64,000 nt of DNA from Oscillospiraceae bacterium (GCA_009783205.1 WRHO01000002.1:1-64000), one strand, 5' to 3'. Counted from the first letter of the stretch, positions 43,628 to 53,139 are shown. The notes: a model not told the origin generated them from the letters alone. Translations and numbers: made by a program.

Positions 43628-46543
43628 ATGAGCAAGTTTAAATTTAAACCAAAAAATCCGATACCGGCTATAAAAAGCTTTTTCGGAACAAAGGAACAGA
43701 TATGGCTTTCGTTTCTGATTCCTTTTGCTGTAATGGCGGGGGCGTATATATATTTTAAGGTTTATCCGTTCGGTGAAAAATCTGTTCTTTCGCTCGATTT
43801 AAACGCACAATATGTATTTTATTTTGCATATATGAAGGACGCGTTATTCGGCGCGGAAGATGTTTTGTATTCGTGGAGCCGCAACCTTTCGGGCGAATTT
43901 GTCGGCATTATCGGGTATTATTTGTTCAGTCCGTTTAACCTTTTGGTATGGATATTCCCTCTTTCGCATATTACCGAAGGCTTGTTGTTGATGTTAATGA
44001 CAAAAATAGGCTTTATCGGCGTCACAATGTCGGTTTATTTGAGCGTCGGTCGCGGGTTCAGAAAGCATACTACCGTGTTGTTTTCAATAATGTATGCGTT
44101 GTTGTCTTATAACATTGTTCAAACAATGAACCCGATGTGGCTCGACGGGGTAATGGCGTTGCCGCTCGTCGTAATGGGAATAGAACAATTGTTGAAAAAA
44201 GGCAAGTATAAGCTTCTTGTATTCTCTCTCTTTTATTCGTTCGTAACCTGTTTCTATATAGGCTACATGGTTGCGATATTCTCGGCGTTGTATTTTATAT
44301 ATTACGCTTTGACCTCGCGCAGATTAAACGTAAAAAGCAATCTTATTCTTCTTCTTAAAAGGGCGGGGCTTTTTGCGGCGGTGGCGGCTATATCGGTTCT
44401 TTTGGCGGCGTTCATACTCCTTCCGGTTTATTCCGCGCTTTCTATGGGTAAGTTTACCTTCTCAAATCCCGATTATTCAATCCGCAACAGCTTTAGTATA
44501 TTTGAAATAACCCGTAAGCTTTTTGTCAACAGCTATGATACGGTCAGAATGGACGGTATGCCGTTCTTATATGCGGGAATAATGTCGCTTATTCTCTTAC
44601 CCGCATACTTCTTATGCGACAGAATACGCCGCGCACGTCGATTCGGCGGGGTGGTGTTTATCGCTATTTTGATATACTGTATGTCAATTGTTCCGGTGGA
44701 CATGATGTGGCACGGGGGACAGGTTCCTAACTGGCTCCCGTACAGATACTCGTTCATGCTGTGCTTTTTAATGATATCGTTTGCGTCGGAGGCGTTTGAG
44801 TATATACAAAAAATTCCGCGAAAGGTTATCGGCGGGGTCGCGACGTTCTTTTGCGCGTTGCTCGTTTACTGGGAAAGCGTCGACACGGTTAAGCCGGACT
44901 TGGGCAACGGGCGCGACGTATTCAACTGGTTCTCGTCGGTCATGCCGTCGGTGCTTTTAGTTTTGATATTTACCGGCATACTGATATTGGCACGAGAAAA
45001 GCTTAATAAGCATAATATGGTTACTGCCGTGTTGGTTGCGTTGGTCGCCATGGAGCTTTTTTTCAACACGCAAAACAGTATTGAGAAGCAAAACGAGGAT
45101 ATTGTTTATTCATCGAGAACGTCGTTTAATTCGGTGATTATACCGACTCGAGAGGTCACGGACCGGATTAATAAACAGGATAAAACGCTTTTCAGAATGG
45201 AGAAAACTTATATTCGCTCGGCGTGTGATATTATGGCGTTACGCATGAACGGCTCAACGCACAGCTCGAGTATGCTCAACGATAAGGCAATCGCGCTTTT
45301 GAAAAACTTAGGCTATGCCGCGCGAAGCCATATGTCGCGTTATTCGGGACACACCCCTTTGACAGACGACCTTTTCGGATATAAGTATATTCTTTCCTGT
45401 GAAAATAACAACACCTCGAATATAAAATCCTCTGCGGATATTACCGTAACCGAAAACGAAGATGTTCTTCCGATTGCTTATTTGGTTAATCCTAAGCTTT
45501 TGGATTATACCTTTGAATCTACAGAATATGAGGACAGCGTTTTTAATAACCAGAATAAGCTTCTCTCTTATATGCTCGGAGATGAGGATAATCAATACTT
45601 TGTGCATATGAACTATATTGATAAACGTCCTCAAAATCTTATTGAGGAAGGCTCGGCAGAGGGGATGGCTTATAAAAGGGGTGACGCGGGGGGCGACTCG
45701 CATATCCAATACGACGTAATAGCAGATGAGGACGGCGAGTATTTTATGTACTTCCCTACGCGATATGAGCGCAAGTGTAACCTTTGGATAGCGCGTTATG
45801 ACGAAAACGACGAAACGAGCTCGGGCGAGTTTTTGGGGGTCGTTTACGAAACCGACAATTATCATATTCGCTCTCTCGGACATTTTAAAAAGGGTGAGAA
45901 GTTTATGATGACCTTGTCGCTTACGGGTGATGTTAATAACGTCTATTTCAGAGAGGAGAATATTGTCCGTTTAGACATTGAGAAGTTAGAGGCAGATATC
46001 GCAAGGCTCCGGGAGATTAACGCAAGCACGATTTTCAAAGCCCCCACAAAGAGAAAGCTCGTTATTACGACAAACAATGCCGAGGAAATGCTGTTGTTCA
46101 CATCTGTGCCGATTGAGCCGGGTTGGACGGCGCGGCTTAACGGGAAAAAGATTGATATTATGGATATTTTGCCCGTAACTGCGGGTAAAGACCCCGAAAC
46201 CAACGTCGATATTAAAGAGGGCGCATTAATGGGCGTAATGATGCCGGCGGGTTATAACACGATTGAGTTTAAATTCTTCCCTAATCGTATGCCGCTCGGT
46301 ATATTGTTGTCGTTCGTCGGGGCGGGCGGACTTGTGTTACTTTGGTACCTTATCGAAAAAAGAAACAATATGAAAAAGATTAAGGTGAACGGAAAGCTTC
46401 TCGAAACGGCAGAGGAAGACGACGATTATCACGGGTTTGATTCCGATTATATCAACATTGAATCAGAATCGGAATATGAAGATTTTGATTTTGATAAAGC
46501 GTCAAAAAACGGCGACGGTGAAAAAAATGCTTCTGACGGTTGA
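43628..46543 (+). CDS. YfhO-family large membrane protein
   Basis: 971 residues with about twelve N-terminal membrane segments (to residue ~460) and a large extracytoplasmic C-terminal domain, followed by a last helix (LGILLSFVGAGGLVLLWYLI) and an acidic tail. SVLSLDLNAQYVFYFAYMKD near residue 50 and MNPMWLDGVMALPLVVMGIE are typical of YfhO proteins, GT-C-like enzymes linked to glycosylation of teichoic acids or other surface polymers. It pairs with the preceding GT2. Its last 17 bases overlap the start of coaX. Confidence 0.88.
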   Translation: MSKFKFKPKNPIPAIKSFFGTKEQIWLSFLIPFAVMAGAYIYFKVYPFGEKSVLSLDLNAQYVFYFAYMKDALFGAEDVLYSWSRNLSGEFVGIIGYYLFSPFNLLVWIFPLSHITEGLLLMLMTKIGFIGVTMSVYLSVGRGFRKHTTVLFSIMYALLSYNIVQTMNPMWLDGVMALPLVVMGIEQLLKKGKYKLLVFSLFYSFVTCFYIGYMVAIFSALYFIYYALTSRRLNVKSNLILLLKRAGLFAAVAAISVLLAAFILLPVYSALSMGKFTFSNPDYSIRNSFSIFEITRKLFVNSYDTVRMDGMPFLYAGIMSLILLPAYFLCDRIRRARRFGGVVFIAILIYCMSIVPVDMMWHGGQVPNWLPYRYSFMLCFLMISFASEAFEYIQKIPRKVIGGVATFFCALLVYWESVDTVKPDLGNGRDVFNWFSSVMPSVLLVLIFTGILILAREKLNKHNMVTAVLVALVAMELFFNTQNSIEKQNEDIVYSSRTSFNSVIIPTREVTDRINKQDKTLFRMEKTYIRSACDIMALRMNGSTHSSSMLNDKAIALLKNLGYAARSHMSRYSGHTPLTDDLFGYKYILSCENNNTSNIKSSADITVTENEDVLPIAYLVNPKLLDYTFESTEYEDSVFNNQNKLLSYMLGDEDNQYFVHMNYIDKRPQNLIEEGSAEGMAYKRGDAGGDSHIQYDVIADEDGEYFMYFPTRYERKCNLWIARYDENDETSSGEFLGVVYETDNYHIRSLGHFKKGEKFMMTLSLTGDVNNVYFREENIVRLDIEKLEADIARLREINASTIFKAPTKRKLVITTNNAEEMLLFTSVPIEPGWTARLNGKKIDIMDILPVTAGKDPETNVDIKEGALMGVMMPAGYNTIEFKFFPNRMPLGILLSFVGAGGLVLLWYLIEKRNNMKKIKVNGKLLETAEEDDDYHGFDSDYINIESESEYEDFDFDKASKNGDGEKNASDG

Positions 46544-47297
46544 CGCGGGGAACACAAATATCGTTTTTGCGGTTTTTGAAAAGGACAAATGCGTTTTAGA
46601 ATCGCGTATTAACACCGATTCGACGAGAATGGCCGACCAATACGCAATCGCGCTCGCCGATATTATGCGGCTTCATAATGTTGAGGCGGGGAAAATAAGC
46701 GGAGCGATTGTATCGTCGGTTGTCCCCCCCGTCACGGCGCAGCTCGTCAACGCCATAAAAACGCTTACGTCGTTTGAGCCGCTTACGGTCGGGCCCGGGC
46801 TAAAAACCGGGCTAAACATTAAAATCGACAACCCCGCAGAATTGGGGGCAGATTTGGTTTGCGGCGCGGTCGCGGCAAAAACATTATATAACCCCCCCTG
46901 TATTGCGATTGACCTCGGAACGGTTACTAAGGTTATGGCGATTGACAAAACGGGGGCGTTAATCGGCGGCGTTTTAGCCCCGGGTGTTGGCGCGGGCTTT
47001 AGAACAATGGCGCAGACAACAACAACCCTTCCGCTCGTTGGGGCGGGTGAGTTCAGTAGGGTTATCGGGACAAATTCGCCCGATTGTATAAAAAGCGGGA
47101 TTATATACGGAACCGCCTGTATGCTCGACGGTTTAACGGAACAGTTTGAGAAAGAAATCGGGGAAAGGTGTTCGATTGTAGTTACCGGCGGATATTCGGA
47201 AATAATTGTCCCGCATTGTAAAAGAAAGGTTACACAAAATAAAGCCCTTGTTTCGGTGGGAATGAGAATTATTTACGAGAAGAATAAAGGCAGTTGA
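46527..47297 (+). CDS. coaX: Type III pantothenate kinase
   Basis: First step of coenzyme A synthesis. 256 residues, opening MLLTVDAGNTNIVFAVF (the TxDxGNTxxxxG-type phosphate motif), then GADLVCGAV and AIDLGTVTKVMAID, with GGVLAPGVGAGFRTM and TGGYSEII following, all CoaX hallmarks. The ORF track starts 90 bases earlier inside yfhO; ATG 46527 is chosen because homology begins there. A candidate pantothenate transporter S-component lies two genes downstream, separated by a small TA-like pair. Confidence 0.94.
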   Translation: MLLTVDAGNTNIVFAVFEKDKCVLESRINTDSTRMADQYAIALADIMRLHNVEAGKISGAIVSSVVPPVTAQLVNAIKTLTSFEPLTVGPGLKTGLNIKIDNPAELGADLVCGAVAAKTLYNPPCIAIDLGTVTKVMAIDKTGALIGGVLAPGVGAGFRTMAQTTTTLPLVGAGEFSRVIGTNSPDCIKSGIIYGTACMLDGLTEQFEKEIGERCSIVVTGGYSEIIVPHCKRKVTQNKALVSVGMRIIYEKNKGS

Positions 47298-47299
47298 AC

Positions 47300-47614
47300 G
47301 TGATAAATATTGTTGATATAAAACAAATGTTCCAAAAACGCGCAATACGGTGGGAGGAGCATATTATAAAAAGATGCTTACAAAGAAGGATAAGCATGAA
47401 CGATGTTGAAGCCGCTATTATGAATGGTGAAATAATTGAGCAATATCCCGACGACTATCCGTATCCGAGTTGTTTGATATTGGGGTTAGACGAAAAAGGT
47501 CGTTATATTCATGTTCTTTGTGCGTTAAGTGGTGATGTAGTATGTTTAATAACTACATACGAACCCGACACGAAGGAAAAATGGAATAATGATTTAAAAA
47601 CAAGAAGGGGGTAA
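47300..47614 (+). CDS. DUF4258 protein (putative toxin of a TA-like pair)
   Basis: About 104 residues. EQYPDDYPYPSCLILGLDEK and the end VCLITTYEPDTKEKWNNDLK match the DUF4258 pattern well, a MqsR/RelE-like fold. Immediately downstream (two bases) is a YgiT-type zinc-finger gene, and this pairing is typical of mqsRA-like toxin-antitoxin loci. GTG 47300 is preferred, ten bases after AAAGG; the ORF track uses TTG 47294. Toxicity is not shown by sequence. It lies between coaX and the ECF gene. Confidence 0.75.
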   Translation: MINIVDIKQMFQKRAIRWEEHIIKRCLQRRISMNDVEAAIMNGEIIEQYPDDYPYPSCLILGLDEKGRYIHVLCALSGDVVCLITTYEPDTKEKWNNDLKTRRG

Positions 47615-47616
47615 CA

Positions 47617-47901
47617 ATGAATTGTTTTATGTGTAAGGGAAATCTTGAAGATAAAAATACTTCTTTTATGACCGATATTGATAACCGTTATTTTATTATA
47701 AAAAATGTACCGTCTCAAGTTTGTGAGCAATGTGGTGATGTTTCATATGCTGACAGTATTGCTGTACGGTTGGACGAGATTATAGCGAAAATGGAGTCGG
47801 CGGGCGGTGAAATTGTGGTTGTTGATTTTAAAAAATGTAAAAAAAATGAAATAAATGAAATTTTTGTCGAAGTTTTAAACAAAGCATTGCACTCATTATG
47901 A
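47617..47901 (+). CDS. YgiT-type zinc-finger protein (putative antitoxin)
   Basis: 94 residues. Zinc ligands Cys3-x2-Cys6 and Cys36-x2-Cys39 (MNCFMC ... VCEQCG) match the MqsA/YgiT N-terminal domain. The C-terminal half has a short helical region but lacks the Xre-type helix-turn-helix of full MqsA, so DNA binding and autoregulation are doubtful. Coupled to the DUF4258 gene by a two-base gap. The strong AAGGGGG ribosome site could favour antitoxin production. Confidence 0.75.
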   Translation: MNCFMCKGNLEDKNTSFMTDIDNRYFIIKNVPSQVCEQCGDVSYADSIAVRLDEIIAKMESAGGEIVVVDFKKCKKNEINEIFVEVLNKALHSL

Positions 47902-47934
47902 GGCGATAGCAATATACGAGGAGGGTATATCAAA

Positions 47935-48549
47935 ATGGCAGATTTAAACAATAACAGTAGCGCGATTCGTCAAAAAACGCTCATGCTGGCACAGCTTGGG
48001 GTATTAATCGCCGTAATGATTATATTTCACACGACCGGGATAAGCTATATAAAGGTTGGGGTTTTCTCGCTGACCATTATGGCGGTTCCTATGATAATCG
48101 GGGCTATAACGACGGGCAGAACGGGGGGAATGGTATTAGGGGCGGTATTCGGCATAACGACGCTTTTATTACCCGAAACACAAATATTTATGAGCGTGAA
48201 CCCGTTATTGGCTATTTTATTATGCGTCGGCGCGCGTGTTTTATTAGGCTTTTTATGCGCTATTATATTTGAGTGCTTTAAAAAGTACGATAAGACAAAA
48301 ATACTGTCCTTCGGCGCGACGGGGCTTTTAACATCATTGTTGAACACCCTTTTTATAATTGGCGGGATAACACTTTTGTTCGCTTCAAACCCGAGCGTTT
48401 TACGTGAATTTGGCATGGAGGGTGTGTCGCGGCTAAATTTCTTCGCGATTTTTATTTCCTTAGTAGGTGTGCAGGCCGTTATAGAAGCAACGGTTTGTAC
48501 AATTATATCGGGCGTAGTTGCAAAGGCGGTAACGGTTTACATTAAATGA
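47935..48549 (+). CDS. ECF transporter S-component, candidate pantothenate transporter PanT
   Basis: 204 residues, six predicted membrane helices, the usual size for an energy-coupling-factor substrate-binding subunit. VFSLTIMAVPMIIGAITTGR is typical of these proteins. Proximity to coaX suggests pantothenate (PanT) as substrate, an inference from context only; several vitamins are possible. It needs a shared EcfAA'T module encoded elsewhere. RBS GAGGAGGG. It overlaps the mfd start by four bases. Confidence 0.78.
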   Translation: MADLNNNSSAIRQKTLMLAQLGVLIAVMIIFHTTGISYIKVGVFSLTIMAVPMIIGAITTGRTGGMVLGAVFGITTLLLPETQIFMSVNPLLAILLCVGARVLLGFLCAIIFECFKKYDKTKILSFGATGLLTSLLNTLFIIGGITLLFASNPSVLREFGMEGVSRLNFFAIFISLVGVQAVIEATVCTIISGVVAKAVTVYIK

Positions 48550-51500
48550 ACTTTTTTTATTCGGTAGCGAACCTTCTCCCGGAGTACAGGGATTTGATAA
48601 AAAACCCCGGCGCGGCTGTGTCGGGGCTTTCCCGCATCCATAAGGCACAGTTCATAATGGCTATGTCGCACGAACAAAACAAATCTCCTCTGTTAGTGTT
48701 GGTTGAGACGGAGAACGAAGCAATACGCTTATGCGACGATATAAACACGCTCGAAGCGGCTGCGTCCGCCATTGCGGAGGTGTATCCCGCAAATGACATA
48801 AGCTTGATTTCGACCAACACACAATCCCGCGAATATGAACATAAGCGTTTGTCCGTATTAACAAAGCTTTCCCCCCACTCTCAACAATCAACTGTCAACT
48901 CTCAACAATCAACTGTCAACTGTCAATTGTCAACTGTCAATTGTCCGTCAATTGTAATCGCTACTCCCGAGGCGGCGTCACAGGTGACAATTTCACGGGA
49001 ACAATTAACAAGAAGTATAATATATATCAAAAAGGACGATGAGTTGAATGTCGACAGCCTACTGTCTGCTTTGGTGGAAAACGGATATACCCGCACCGAT
49101 TTAGTCGAGAGCGCGTCACAGTTTTCGGTTCGCGGCTCTGTAATTGATATTTACCCGGTTAATTCGCCGTTACCGGCGAGACTCGATTTATGGGGGGATA
49201 CGGTGGACGCTTTGACGCTTTTTGATATTGAAAGTCAGAGAAGCGTATCGAAAATAGGTGAAATTGAGATTGCGCCCGCCGTCGATTCTGCAATTGAAAC
49301 GGGGTCGAGCTCGACATTGTTCGATTATGTTCATAGCGTCGTCGTGTGCGAACACAACGCCTGTGACGAGCAATTTCGCGCCACATATGAACAATTAAAC
49401 GAGGACATTAAGTTGGCGTTAGAGACGGGGGGGAAGGTCAATGAAAAATATATGCTCGGTAAAGCGGAATATGAACATATTGTTTCGGAGAAGACAATAG
49501 CGTATTTGTCGCTTTTTGCAAAGAAACAGGGGGCAATAACGAAACAGGCGGACACGGTTCAAATTGCCAACTGGAACGGGGATTATAAACAGCTTTGTGT
49601 GGATTTGAAGGCATATATGAAAAACGGCTATGCCTTGGTTATATTTGCGGGGACGGAAAAATCGGCAAAAAGCCTTGCGCTCGACCTTCGCGACGACGGC
49701 TTTCGCGCAGATTATACTGATAATCCAAAGAAGGTGTATTCTAAGCACATATTTGTGACGAAAGGAACGCTTAGCGGCGGATTCGATTACCCAAAGGCGA
49801 AATGCGCCTGTATTACACATATAGGCGTAAATCATTCGACAAGCTCGAACGGTGCTTTTAATGCGGCTAACCCCGCAAAACCAAAGAAAAAGAACAAATC
49901 GGAGGCAATACGCGCCCTGACCGAAATTAATATTGGGGATTATATTGTTCACGATAACTACGGTATAGGAATATTTGAGGGAGTAACAAAGCTGACCTCC
50001 GACGGGGTGAGCAAGGATTATATAAAGCTTCAATATGGCGGAAAGGACGTTTTGTATGTTCCGGTAACACAGCTCGACTTTATTGCGCGGTATATAGGCA
50101 ATACCGAATCGGCAAATTTAAAGCTGTCTAAGCTTCACACAAACGCGTGGGTCAAGACGCGGGCGAGGGCAAAGAAGGCGGCTGAGGAATTGGCGGAGGA
50201 GCTAATTGAGCTTTATTCAAGGCGTATGAGAAGTAAGGGGCATAAATTCGAAAGCGACACCCCCGAGCAAGAGGAGTTTGAGGGACGATTCAGCTATATT
50301 GAAACAAAAGACCAGGTTATATGTATTGAACAGCTTAAGAAGGATATGCAGGCGGAGCAACCCATGGACAGGCTTTTATGCGGCGACGTCGGCTTCGGTA
50401 AAACGGAAGTGGCGTTACGCGGGGCGTTCAAGTGTGTAATGGAGGGGTTACAATGTGCGTTGCTTTGTCCGACAACCGTTCTTGCGTGGCAGCATTATCA
50501 AACCGCTTTACAAAGAATGGACGGCTTTCCGATTAATATTGAGCTTCTTTCGAGATTCAGAACGGCAAAGGAAAAGAACGAGGTTATGAAGAAGCTCGAG
50601 GCAGGAATTGTTGATTTTGTAATAGGAACGCACACGCTTGTCGGCAAAAATGTAAGGTTTAAAAATTTGGGGCTTGTTATAATTGACGAGGAGCAACGGT
50701 TCGGCGTTACCCAAAAGGAGCGACTTAAAGAAGCTTTTTCGGGGGTTGATGTTTTGACCCTTTCGGCAACCCCGATACCGAGAACATTGAATATGGCGAT
50801 GTCCGGTATTCGCGATATGAGCGTTATCGAAACCCCGCCGCATGACCGTATAACGGTTACGACCTATGTAACGGAGCATGACCGCGGGGTAATAGCGAGC
50901 GCGATTAATAAAGAACTCCGGCGGGCGGGACAGGTTTATTATATACACAATCGAGTCGAAACAATCACCTCCTGCGCGGCAAAGCTACAGGAATTGGTTC
51001 CCGACGCAAAAATAGGAATTGCACACGGGCGCATGGAGGAGAAGGAGCTTCTCGGCGTATGGCGGCGGCTTCTCGAGCGTGAGATAGACCTTCTCGTATG
51101 CACTACGTTAATCGAAACGGGGGTTGATGTTCCTAATGTCAATACGCTTATAATAGAAAATGCTGACAGAATGGGACTGGCACAGCTTCATCAGCTTAGG
51201 GGGCGGGTTGGGCGAACGAATAGGCGCGCATACGCCTATTTCACATATAATCAAGGGAAGGTATTAACCGAGATTGCACAAAAACGCCTAACCGCCGTAA
51301 AGGAATTTACACAATTCGGCGCGGGGTTTAAAATTGCACTGCGCGATTTAGAAATTCGCGGCGCGGGGAGCGTTTTGGGCGAGAGCCAATCCGGACATTT
51401 ATCCGCCGTCGGTTATGAAACCTATGTGCGGTTGCTTGAAGAGGCGGTCAATGAGATACAGGGGAACGAAGTATCGGAAGCGAGGAACGAATGTACCGTT

Positions 51501-51926
51501 GACATTAAATGTGACGCATTTATTCCCGACAGCTATATATTTAATCAGGCGCAGAGAATATCCTGTTACAAGAAAATTGCGGAAATACGCGACGAGACGG
51601 ACGCGGAAGACGTCGCCGACGAGCTTACCGACAGATACGGCAAAATCCCAAATGCCGTCAAAGGCTTGATTCAAGCGGCGCAAATCCGCAATATGGCGGG
51701 TTCCTTGGGCATTACCGAAATAGCGCAAAATAAAAAAGGCTTGATTCTTTATTGGGAAAGACCGAACATAGACGGCTTGTCAAAGCTTTCCGACGAATAT
51801 ACGGGGCGTATCGAGCTTAATCTGACGGGCAGAATAGGGTTAAGCCTTCGGCTCGACAAGAGCGACGATGTATTAAAAACCGCAACCGGCTTTCTTGAGC
51901 GACTGATGACAGTTGACGGTAGTTGA
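48546..51926 (+). CDS. mfd: Transcription-repair coupling factor
   Basis: Strips stalled RNA polymerase and recruits UvrA. 1126 residues. The N-terminal UvrB-like part has DLVESASQFSVRGSVIDIYP, then the RNAP-interaction domain (INIGDYIVHDNYGIGIFEGV) and helicase motor: Walker A CGDVGFGKTEVALR, DEEQRFG (DEEQ box), LSATPIPRTL and QLRGRVGRTNRRAYAYF. Around residues 112-138 an in-frame heptamer repeat encodes STVNCQL-type heptads, apparently in a surface loop of the N-terminal domain. The stop codon lies inside a second heptamer array. Confidence 0.95.
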   Translation: MNFFYSVANLLPEYRDLIKNPGAAVSGLSRIHKAQFIMAMSHEQNKSPLLVLVETENEAIRLCDDINTLEAAASAIAEVYPANDISLISTNTQSREYEHKRLSVLTKLSPHSQQSTVNSQQSTVNCQLSTVNCPSIVIATPEAASQVTISREQLTRSIIYIKKDDELNVDSLLSALVENGYTRTDLVESASQFSVRGSVIDIYPVNSPLPARLDLWGDTVDALTLFDIESQRSVSKIGEIEIAPAVDSAIETGSSSTLFDYVHSVVVCEHNACDEQFRATYEQLNEDIKLALETGGKVNEKYMLGKAEYEHIVSEKTIAYLSLFAKKQGAITKQADTVQIANWNGDYKQLCVDLKAYMKNGYALVIFAGTEKSAKSLALDLRDDGFRADYTDNPKKVYSKHIFVTKGTLSGGFDYPKAKCACITHIGVNHSTSSNGAFNAANPAKPKKKNKSEAIRALTEINIGDYIVHDNYGIGIFEGVTKLTSDGVSKDYIKLQYGGKDVLYVPVTQLDFIARYIGNTESANLKLSKLHTNAWVKTRARAKKAAEELAEELIELYSRRMRSKGHKFESDTPEQEEFEGRFSYIETKDQVICIEQLKKDMQAEQPMDRLLCGDVGFGKTEVALRGAFKCVMEGLQCALLCPTTVLAWQHYQTALQRMDGFPINIELLSRFRTAKEKNEVMKKLEAGIVDFVIGTHTLVGKNVRFKNLGLVIIDEEQRFGVTQKERLKEAFSGVDVLTLSATPIPRTLNMAMSGIRDMSVIETPPHDRITVTTYVTEHDRGVIASAINKELRRAGQVYYIHNRVETITSCAAKLQELVPDAKIGIAHGRMEEKELLGVWRRLLEREIDLLVCTTLIETGVDVPNVNTLIIENADRMGLAQLHQLRGRVGRTNRRAYAYFTYNQGKVLTEIAQKRLTAVKEFTQFGAGFKIALRDLEIRGAGSVLGESQSGHLSAVGYETYVRLLEEAVNEIQGNEVSEARNECTVDIKCDAFIPDSYIFNQAQRISCYKKIAEIRDETDAEDVADELTDRYGKIPNAVKGLIQAAQIRNMAGSLGITEIAQNKKGLILYWERPNIDGLSKLSDEYTGRIELNLTGRIGLSLRLDKSDDVLKTATGFLERLMTVDGS
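48880..48955 (-). repeat. Heptamer repeat inside mfd
   Basis: About 75 bp of units that read CAACTGT/CAATTGT on the plus strand (TTGACAG/TTGACAA on the minus), in opposite orientation to mfd. Three units are 21 bp, so the encoded peptide has a seven-residue period (STVNCQL). The reading frame stays open throughout. Confidence 0.88.
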
Positions 51927-51980
51927 CAGTTGACAATTGACAGTTGGCAGTGAGTTGACAATTGATAGTTGACAGTTGGA
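51908..51980 (+). repeat. Heptamer repeat after mfd
   Basis: TTGACGG, TTGACAG, TTGACAA and TTGGCAG-type units run from the last codons of mfd (the stop TGA is part of a unit) to the xpaC promoter. The last TTGACA (51969-51974) serves as the -35 box of that promoter. Confidence 0.88.
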
Positions 51981-51997
51981 GTTTTTTGTATTATAAT
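51969..51997 (+). promoter_or_regulatory. Promoter of xpaC-telA built from the heptamer repeat
   Basis: TTGACA (51969-51974, last unit of the repeat), 17-bp spacer, TATAAT (51992-51997), a full consensus match. A second TATAAT lies nine bases further at 52001-52006. Confidence 0.78.
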
Positions 51998-52029
51998 ATA
52001 TTATAATGTTATGGAGAGGAGATGTTTTT

Positions 52030-53124
52030 ATGGATAAGAACAAGAACTTTAATAAAAAGGCGCGGTCTGCCGATATTGGGATTGGGTGGGCGTTAATAGC
52101 CGTTTCGATAATAATTGTTCCGGGGTTATTCTTTATATTGGCGGTCGTGAACGGGTTTACAACGAGCCTCTCGACATCTTTAAGCATAATCTTTTTTGGG
52201 GTTGTTTTTTGGGTGTTTTGGGTTGTTGCCGGTATAAAAATGTTTATTCGCGCAGAACGTGCAAAAAAATATGTGAAGCTTTTTGGTGCCGCCCCTCGGT
52301 TTAAAATGTTAGAGCTTATGAGAAAAACGGGGAGACCCTTAAGAGCCGTTTCTGCAGATATGAACCTTTTTAAAAGACGAAGATATTGGCACGAATTAAG
52401 CTTTGACCTCGAGAATAAGGATATTGTCTTTTCCGATTCTTTGTCATCGTCGGTGCCTTTAATGCCGCTCGATAACGAGCCTATGACAATGTATAAGGAG
52501 AAAAGAGGGTTTCCGATATATGCACTTGTCGCTTGCGGCGTTACCGCGCTTTGTTTTTCGTTCCATTGGCTCCCTTCCCTCATTATGGGGGTGGGCGGGT
52601 TCTTTTTGGCGCAGGGGTTGTTCCCCGCGCCGGTTTATTTCATCGAGACGGAGCGCAAAAGTGTAAAAGCCGTTAAGACAAAGTTGAAGAAGCCCGGCGC
52701 AACCGGTAACGAGACACTCGACGAAATGTTGAGCTCCGTTTTTGATAATAAGAAGGAGCTTGTGCGTGTTTCCGGAGCAATTGCGTCGCCTAAGGTGAAG
52801 GGGTCGCTCTCGGAAATGCTTAGAGTTCTTGACCAAATTACGGAATATGTTACACAAAATCCCGATAAGGTCAGAAATCTGAGACAGTTTGTAGGTTACT
52901 ACCTCCCGACAACGGTCAGCTTTTTACAGACCTATGAGGAACTCGAACAAAAGACGGACAAGGGCGAGAATATACGAACCGCCCTCTCGAAAATTGAGGA
53001 AACAACCTCAAAAATGACGGGAGTTTTTAAACAGGAATATGATAATCTTTTTTCAGACCGTGTTATGGATATTTCTGCCGAAGCGGCAGTTATGCAAACT
53101 ATTATAAATGAGAGTAAGTTTTGA
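52030..53124 (+). CDS. XpaC-like membrane protein
   Basis: About 364 residues from ATG 52030, which follows GAGAGGAG by eight bases; the ORF-track start is upstream of a usable ribosome site. Helices at ~22-45 and ~52-72, and a second pair near 165-200, flank cytoplasmic parts; the C-terminal half is helical (NETLDEMLSSVFDNKKELVR). It matches the '5-bromo-4-chloroindolyl phosphate hydrolysis' (XpaC) family, which in Bacillus also sits beside a telA-like gene. The biochemical role is unknown; envelope stress or toxic anion resistance is suggested by the partner. Confidence 0.75.
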   Translation: MDKNKNFNKKARSADIGIGWALIAVSIIIVPGLFFILAVVNGFTTSLSTSLSIIFFGVVFWVFWVVAGIKMFIRAERAKKYVKLFGAAPRFKMLELMRKTGRPLRAVSADMNLFKRRRYWHELSFDLENKDIVFSDSLSSSVPLMPLDNEPMTMYKEKRGFPIYALVACGVTALCFSFHWLPSLIMGVGGFFLAQGLFPAPVYFIETERKSVKAVKTKLKKPGATGNETLDEMLSSVFDNKKELVRVSGAIASPKVKGSLSEMLRVLDQITEYVTQNPDKVRNLRQFVGYYLPTTVSFLQTYEELEQKTDKGENIRTALSKIEETTSKMTGVFKQEYDNLFSDRVMDISAEAAVMQTIINESKF

Positions 53125-53139
53125 GGAGGATTTTGAATA

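Noticed and set aside
45308-45883. 191-residue minus-strand ORF within yfhO
   Set aside because: Shadow of the YfhO coding sequence without own signals.
49419-50033. 204-residue minus-strand ORF within mfd
   Set aside because: It lies wholly opposite conserved Mfd domains and has no recognisable features.
51873-52583. 236-residue minus-strand ORF over xpaC and the heptamer array
   Set aside because: It is open partly because the heptamer array has no stops in this frame; xpaC on the other strand is supported by promoter, ribosome site and family match.
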